Assembly (NCBI GenBank): GCA_046351595.1
Contig: JAXLYE010000007.1
Span: forward strand, 372,001-436,000
Length of the DNA stretch: 64,000 nucleotides
From: JAXLYE01 sp046351595
Lineage (GTDB): Bacteria > Myxococcota_A > Polyangia > Palsa-1104 > JAEUJZ01
Direction: 5' to 3'
Below are positions 60,638-64,000 of this stretch, in pieces. The notes under the pieces were generated by a model. The model had not been told where the DNA came from and made no database searches. It saw only the letters and a list, made by a program, of their open reading frames with translations. Positions within the stretch are counted from its first letter, which is position 1. Each line of letters starts with the position of its first letter. Both the position numbers and the translations under genes were made by a program.

Positions 60638-62524
60638 TTACTGGATGGTGATCACGCCCGTGACACCCTGGATATCGGTGGCGGTCAGGTTCAGGATGTA
60701 CTCGCTCTTTGCGGCGTCCCAGGTGGCGCGGTTGATCCGGAGGGCGGCCGGCTTGCTGGAGGACGCCGTGCGCGGCTCCCTGGCGCAGACGACGTGGAGA
60801 TCCTGGGTCCCGTACATCTCGACGGTGAGCTTGAGGCCACTGGCGTCTCGCTTGCGGCCGTAGACGTTGAAGGTCCCCTTGTAGAAGTTCACGGAGTCCT
60901 CCAGCGGAGCATCCCCGAGCCGTGCGATCAACGTGAAGACGCCCCTGCGCAAGCGGCCCATCGGACCCGAGGAGCCGATCACGAGGTACCCGTAGCCGAA
61001 GTCGTCCTCCCAGGTCCCGACGATCTGCGCGTCCTTGTCGATGCTGGCGCGGGAGATGTGCCTGCCGCCCAGCGGCGTCTTCAGCACCAGCGGCCCCAGC
61101 ACGTCGCTGTCGTAGGCCTCGTCGGAGAGGTTCCTGGTGTCGAGCTCGAAGGCGGTGACGGCGGTCTCGATGACGTTCCCGTTCGCGTCCTTCTCCAGCA
61201 TGTGGCCGGGCACCGCCTTGAGGGTCGCTTGATGGCTGTAGTAGTACTGCGAGTGGTTCTGGACCGTGTTCCGGGCCAGGTACCGATCCGGGTCGTTGTT
61301 GACCTCCTTGAGGTAGCTCACCCAGATCGCCACGGAGTCCCAGAGGTTGGGGAAGTGGGCCTCGATCGCGCCGTGGTTGCGGTCGGGGAACCGCGGGTAC
61401 GGCGTGTCCGTGTACTCGCCATGCCAGGGAATCTCGCCGTGCCAGGACCAGTTGGTGCCCAGGGGCCGGTCCAGGAAGGACACACCGTGCAGGATGGGGT
61501 TTGTGACCTGGGCCTGCCGGGCCCCCTCGAGGAACGAGACCCGCTTGTCGTTGTCGACGTACTTTATGCCGTAGCTGCGCAGCAGATCCGAGGTCGTCTT
61601 GTTCGGGTCCTGCGGGCTGTCCTGGTTGTAGTAATAGGCGTGCGCCGGAGCCACGAAGGACCTGACGAAGGAGTGGACCGGCGGCGGGAAGAAGCGCTCG
61701 TAGATCTCCTTGAAGCACTCCATGTGCTTGACGCCGTTGTCCCAGCCCCACGTGGGATGGATTGGGTCGATCGCGTCATCATTGAGCAGGTGGGCGAACT
61801 CGGCCCGTGCGAACCCGCCCCCGCGGGCCTCGTCCGCCCCGTCGAAAACGCCCGTGTCATGGACATCCGTGTAGTGCTCGTGCGAGACCCCGTGCATGCC
61901 GAGCTCCACGAAGGCGGCGCGGTCCAGCATGAGCCGGGCGATGCTCTCGGTCAGCGCCTTGCTCATGGGCTGCGGGCTCGGATCCATCCAGCTCTTGTGG
62001 GCGCTCTGCTTGCCGTCGTTGAGGCGATCGTACCCGTTGTACTTGCTCTTGGTCACGATGGTGTTGTCGTAGTCCCAGTCCTGCAGGACGACCACCGCGT
62101 GCAGGCGCGTTCCGGCCAGCCTCCCGATGTCCGCCATGTCCTGGTAATAAGAGAGCTTGGCGTCCTCTCGTACGTAGGTGTTGCGGGCCTCGATCTGCTT
62201 GTGGGTCTTGGGGTCCACCGTATTGTTGTCGTAGCTCTTCCATCCGACGTCGTCCACGGACTGGATCAGGCTGTACGGGATGCTCCGGAAGTCCGCAGGG
62301 TAGGTCGGCCCGCCATACGCGGGCGTCTCGTCGCCGCTGCCGCCGTCCGTGCCGCCGGGAGCCTCGCCGCCGGGGACCTTGCCGCCGTCCGTGCCGCTGC
62401 CGACCGGCGCCCGGTCGACCGGCTCGCTGGCGCCGCCGCCGACCACCTCGCTGCTGCCGCAGACGCACAGAGAACAGAGGAACGTGCCGGTGATGCCGAC
62501 CAGAGCTTGCCGTATCCAGTGCAT
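60638..62524 (-). CDS. Putative secreted polysaccharide deacetylase-like lipoprotein
   Basis: This 628-residue protein has an AAGGAGG site before its ATG at 62524 and a signal peptide (LVGITGTFLCSLCVCGSS) with a Cys at about residue 22. A Gly/Pro/Ser linker follows to ~residue 70. The body has barrel-like segments (TRLHAVVVLQDWDYD, and FVELGMHGVSHEHYTDVHD with a His-X3-His pattern as in deacetylase metal sites). FVAPAHAYYYNQDS and LGTNWSWHGEIPWHGEYTD are further aromatic-rich motifs. The last ~150 residues are beta-rich. The assignment to NodB/DUF2194-like deacetylases is tentative. The gene follows the GH42-like gene by 59 bp and is probably co-transcribed. Confidence 0.6.
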   Translation of the reverse strand: MHWIRQALVGITGTFLCSLCVCGSSEVVGGGASEPVDRAPVGSGTDGGKVPGGEAPGGTDGGSGDETPAYGGPTYPADFRSIPYSLIQSVDDVGWKSYDNNTVDPKTHKQIEARNTYVREDAKLSYYQDMADIGRLAGTRLHAVVVLQDWDYDNTIVTKSKYNGYDRLNDGKQSAHKSWMDPSPQPMSKALTESIARLMLDRAAFVELGMHGVSHEHYTDVHDTGVFDGADEARGGGFARAEFAHLLNDDAIDPIHPTWGWDNGVKHMECFKEIYERFFPPPVHSFVRSFVAPAHAYYYNQDSPQDPNKTTSDLLRSYGIKYVDNDKRVSFLEGARQAQVTNPILHGVSFLDRPLGTNWSWHGEIPWHGEYTDTPYPRFPDRNHGAIEAHFPNLWDSVAIWVSYLKEVNNDPDRYLARNTVQNHSQYYYSHQATLKAVPGHMLEKDANGNVIETAVTAFELDTRNLSDEAYDSDVLGPLVLKTPLGGRHISRASIDKDAQIVGTWEDDFGYGYLVIGSSGPMGRLRRGVFTLIARLGDAPLEDSVNFYKGTFNVYGRKRDASGLKLTVEMYGTQDLHVVCAREPRTASSSKPAALRINRATWDAAKSEYILNLTATDIQGVTGVITIQ

Positions 62525-62583
62525 GACACCCTCCTTCCAAGCGATGAGCAAATGGGAGCCGCTGCCAGGACTTGCCCCGCTGC

Positions 62584-63999
62584 CTACTTCTTGGTCTGCT
62601 CGGTGTCCTTCAGCGAGACGACGACCAGGGCATACTCCGTGATCGGTACGGTGAAGCTCACGTCCTGTCCGGTCTGGGAGTAGGGGAGGGGAGAGAGGGC
62701 CGTCGACGCCCCGCCCGGCGAGGTCACGCCCACCGAGATCACCTGCTTGCCTGCGGGGATCTTGAGGGCGGTGGCCGCGCTGGTCGGGACCACGGTGAAG
62801 GTGCCGGTGAGCCCGATGAAGTTCACATACTGCAGGAACAGCTGGTCCTCGCCCTGCGACAGCTCGATATGCACCTTGCGATCGGCGCTCGTGCTCAGCC
62901 ACGGCTCACTGGTGGCCCGGATGGACTGCAGCAGCGGAGCGGCCGCGGTGGCTCCATCGCTGGCGTTCATGAAGTACCTCTTGCCCAGCAGATCCGAGAA
63001 GAAGTGGACCTCGCCGGTGCCGCTGCGCTGCAGCTTCGAGCTCGGCAGGGCGCTGCCCTTCTTGAACCCGAGCACATCGGACAAGGCATAGTCCGGACGG
63101 GGCGTGCCGTATTCGTCCCAGCCTGCGGGGTTCGGCCCCGTCACGATCAGGTGACCGCCGCCACTGACATACGACTTGAGGAGCTGCGCCTCCGCGTCGG
63201 ACACCGCCTCGCCGTCGGGCCAGATCACGGTCTGGTACCGGGTCAGCTCGGACGCGCTGGCCGGCTTCACCACCACATCGAACGGAATGTGGTTGTGGAC
63301 CAGCAGCTTGACCAGGCCGCGGAACTCCGCCACGTACTGCAGCGTAAGCGCGCTCGCGGTTGCGTCATTGTCCCACCACAGCTCATCCGCCGCGTTGATC
63401 GTGACGTACTGGCCGAGCGCCGCGGCGCGGTCGACATAGTCGCGGCTGGCCTGCGAATACAGCAAGGCGACCCGCGCCGCCGGCCGGCTGTCGAAGAGCG
63501 GCCCTTGGTTGGCCTTGATCCACCCAAACAGGTTCGTCCGGTAGGCGGGATCGACGGTGGTCGACATCTCCGGCTGCTTCAGCTCATAGACGTTGTTGCG
63601 TGCGGCGAGCGCCTCTGCCGCCACCAGCGTCGCATCGTCCGGGCGCTGGGCGTAGGCGAAGGCCCAGGATGGCCTGCTGCCCGAGGCGGCCTTGATGAAC
63701 TTCTGCATCGAGATGTACGAGATCCAGTCGTCCTCGCGGGACAGCCGCATCGAGGAGTTCACGCTCAAGGTGCTGAGCTCGTAGACGGAGACGACGCCAT
63801 CGATCGATCGCAGATCCGCCCCCTCGAGCCCCCAGATCGTCGAGCCCGTGTAGTCCGTGGGCAGCGTCTCGACGATGACGGTGAACTCGGACTGCGGCTG
63901 CGGCCGCGTAGCCTTCGCGACCCCCGCTAGGAAGTCGCGCAGCTGCTGGTGCCGCCAGGCGATCCAGCGACGCCAGGCGAGATCGTTCCAGTCTTCTTT
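62584..63999 (-). CDS. GH42-like glycoside hydrolase, 5' end outside window
   Basis: The frame is open to the right edge, so the N-terminus is missing. The first visible residues (KEDWNDLAWRRWIAWRHQQL) are typical of the region in GH42 enzymes where the barrel continues after the acid/base. A flavodoxin-like middle domain follows (LVKLLVHNHIPFDVVVKPAS and LLKSYVSGGGHLIVTGPNP), as in beta-galactosidase trimerisation domains. The C-terminal ~100 residues are beta-rich (KVHIELSQGEDQLFLQYVNF). It should act on beta-galactosides or related glycans. It is the first visible gene of a probable pair with the deacetylase-like gene. Confidence 0.75.
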   Translation of the reverse strand, partial: KEDWNDLAWRRWIAWRHQQLRDFLAGVAKATRPQPQSEFTVIVETLPTDYTGSTIWGLEGADLRSIDGVVSVYELSTLSVNSSMRLSREDDWISYISMQKFIKAASGSRPSWAFAYAQRPDDATLVAAEALAARNNVYELKQPEMSTTVDPAYRTNLFGWIKANQGPLFDSRPAARVALLYSQASRDYVDRAAALGQYVTINAADELWWDNDATASALTLQYVAEFRGLVKLLVHNHIPFDVVVKPASASELTRYQTVIWPDGEAVSDAEAQLLKSYVSGGGHLIVTGPNPAGWDEYGTPRPDYALSDVLGFKKGSALPSSKLQRSGTGEVHFFSDLLGKRYFMNASDGATAAAPLLQSIRATSEPWLSTSADRKVHIELSQGEDQLFLQYVNFIGLTGTFTVVPTSAATALKIPAGKQVISVGVTSPGGASTALSPLPYSQTGQDVSFTVPITEYALVVVSLKDTEQTKK

Positions 64000-64000
64000 G

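Noticed and set aside
57785..62683. A 1,632-codon plus-strand open frame opposite the kinase and deacetylase genes
   Set aside because: Antisense of GC-rich genes; no domains, no ribosome-binding site, and real genes lie on the other strand.
1..64000. tRNA, rRNA or other structural RNA genes
   Set aside because: No tRNA-like cloverleaf with a TTCGANNC-type T-loop or rRNA-like sequence was noticed, though a covariance search was not possible.

Overview
The window is GC-rich chromosomal DNA that most resembles the Myxococcota (myxobacteria and relatives). The evidence is the density of secreted lipoproteins, C-terminal tails of the MYXO-CTERM type (Cys, hydrophobic helix, Arg cluster), WD40 and other beta-propeller proteins, PEGA-domain and Ser/Thr-kinase proteins, a collagen-like lipoprotein and an Oar-like TonB receptor. 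No rRNA or tRNA gene and no CRISPR array was seen. Housekeeping genes are few: purF, a split transketolase, a GatB/YqeY protein and a POT-family transporter.

Layout. 1-3.4 kb is visibly AT-richer, probably imported DNA: an ATPase + DUF4276 (TOPRIM-like) pair with defence-system architecture, an orphan protein and palindromes. 3.4-11.1 kb holds a coupled split transketolase, a cupin, a secreted GH31 alpha-glucosidase, a short SLSP-repeat protein, an alpha/beta hydrolase and a MYXO-CTERM-like protein. 11.1-26 kb is an accessory region of lipoproteins, intact and decayed copies of one beta-propeller family, a WD40 lipoprotein, a Cys-rich/propeller lipoprotein coupled to a trypsin-like protease, a tyrosine-recombinase remnant and a kinase gene lacking its N-terminal part. 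26-31.6 kb encodes a PEGA-domain protein and an unusual Gly-rich/chitinase-like fusion. 31.6-37.7 kb (minus strand) holds a glycosyltransferase, purF and a TonB-dependent receptor. 37.8-41.5 kb is a large P-loop ATPase with a Lys/Ala/Pro-rich tail carrying repeated NPT motifs. 41.5-46 kb has a CocE-type hydrolase, a cupin and a peptide transporter. 46.0-46.4 kb is a nine-unit 42-bp tandem array. 46.4-57.4 kb holds a helical protein, an AAA/DUF4143 ATPase, two phospholipase-D-like lipoproteins, a STAS-like/nuclease-like pair, an RHS/Hint-like protein, a collagen-like lipoprotein and GatB/YqeY. 57.4-64 kb (minus strand) has a HEAT-like protein, a kinase/AAA regulator missing its kinase N-lobe, and two secreted polysaccharide-active proteins, the last running off the right edge.

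How the genes fit together. Much of the set serves the cell surface and outside: glycan hydrolysis (GH31, GH18-like, deacetylase-like, GH42-like), peptide release and uptake (CocE-type hydrolase, trypsin-like protease, POT transporter, TonB receptor) and surface display (lipoproteins, collagen-like and propeller domains). Several loci show active rearrangement: frameshifted propeller genes, two kinases cut at the same conserved catalytic-loop motif, a stop-less gene fusion, compensating frameshifts in a GGC tract and a dispersed 67-bp repeat. The signals most worth follow-up are the 42-bp phased array at 46.05-46.42 kb and the NPT-repeat ATPase at 37.8-41.5 kb.
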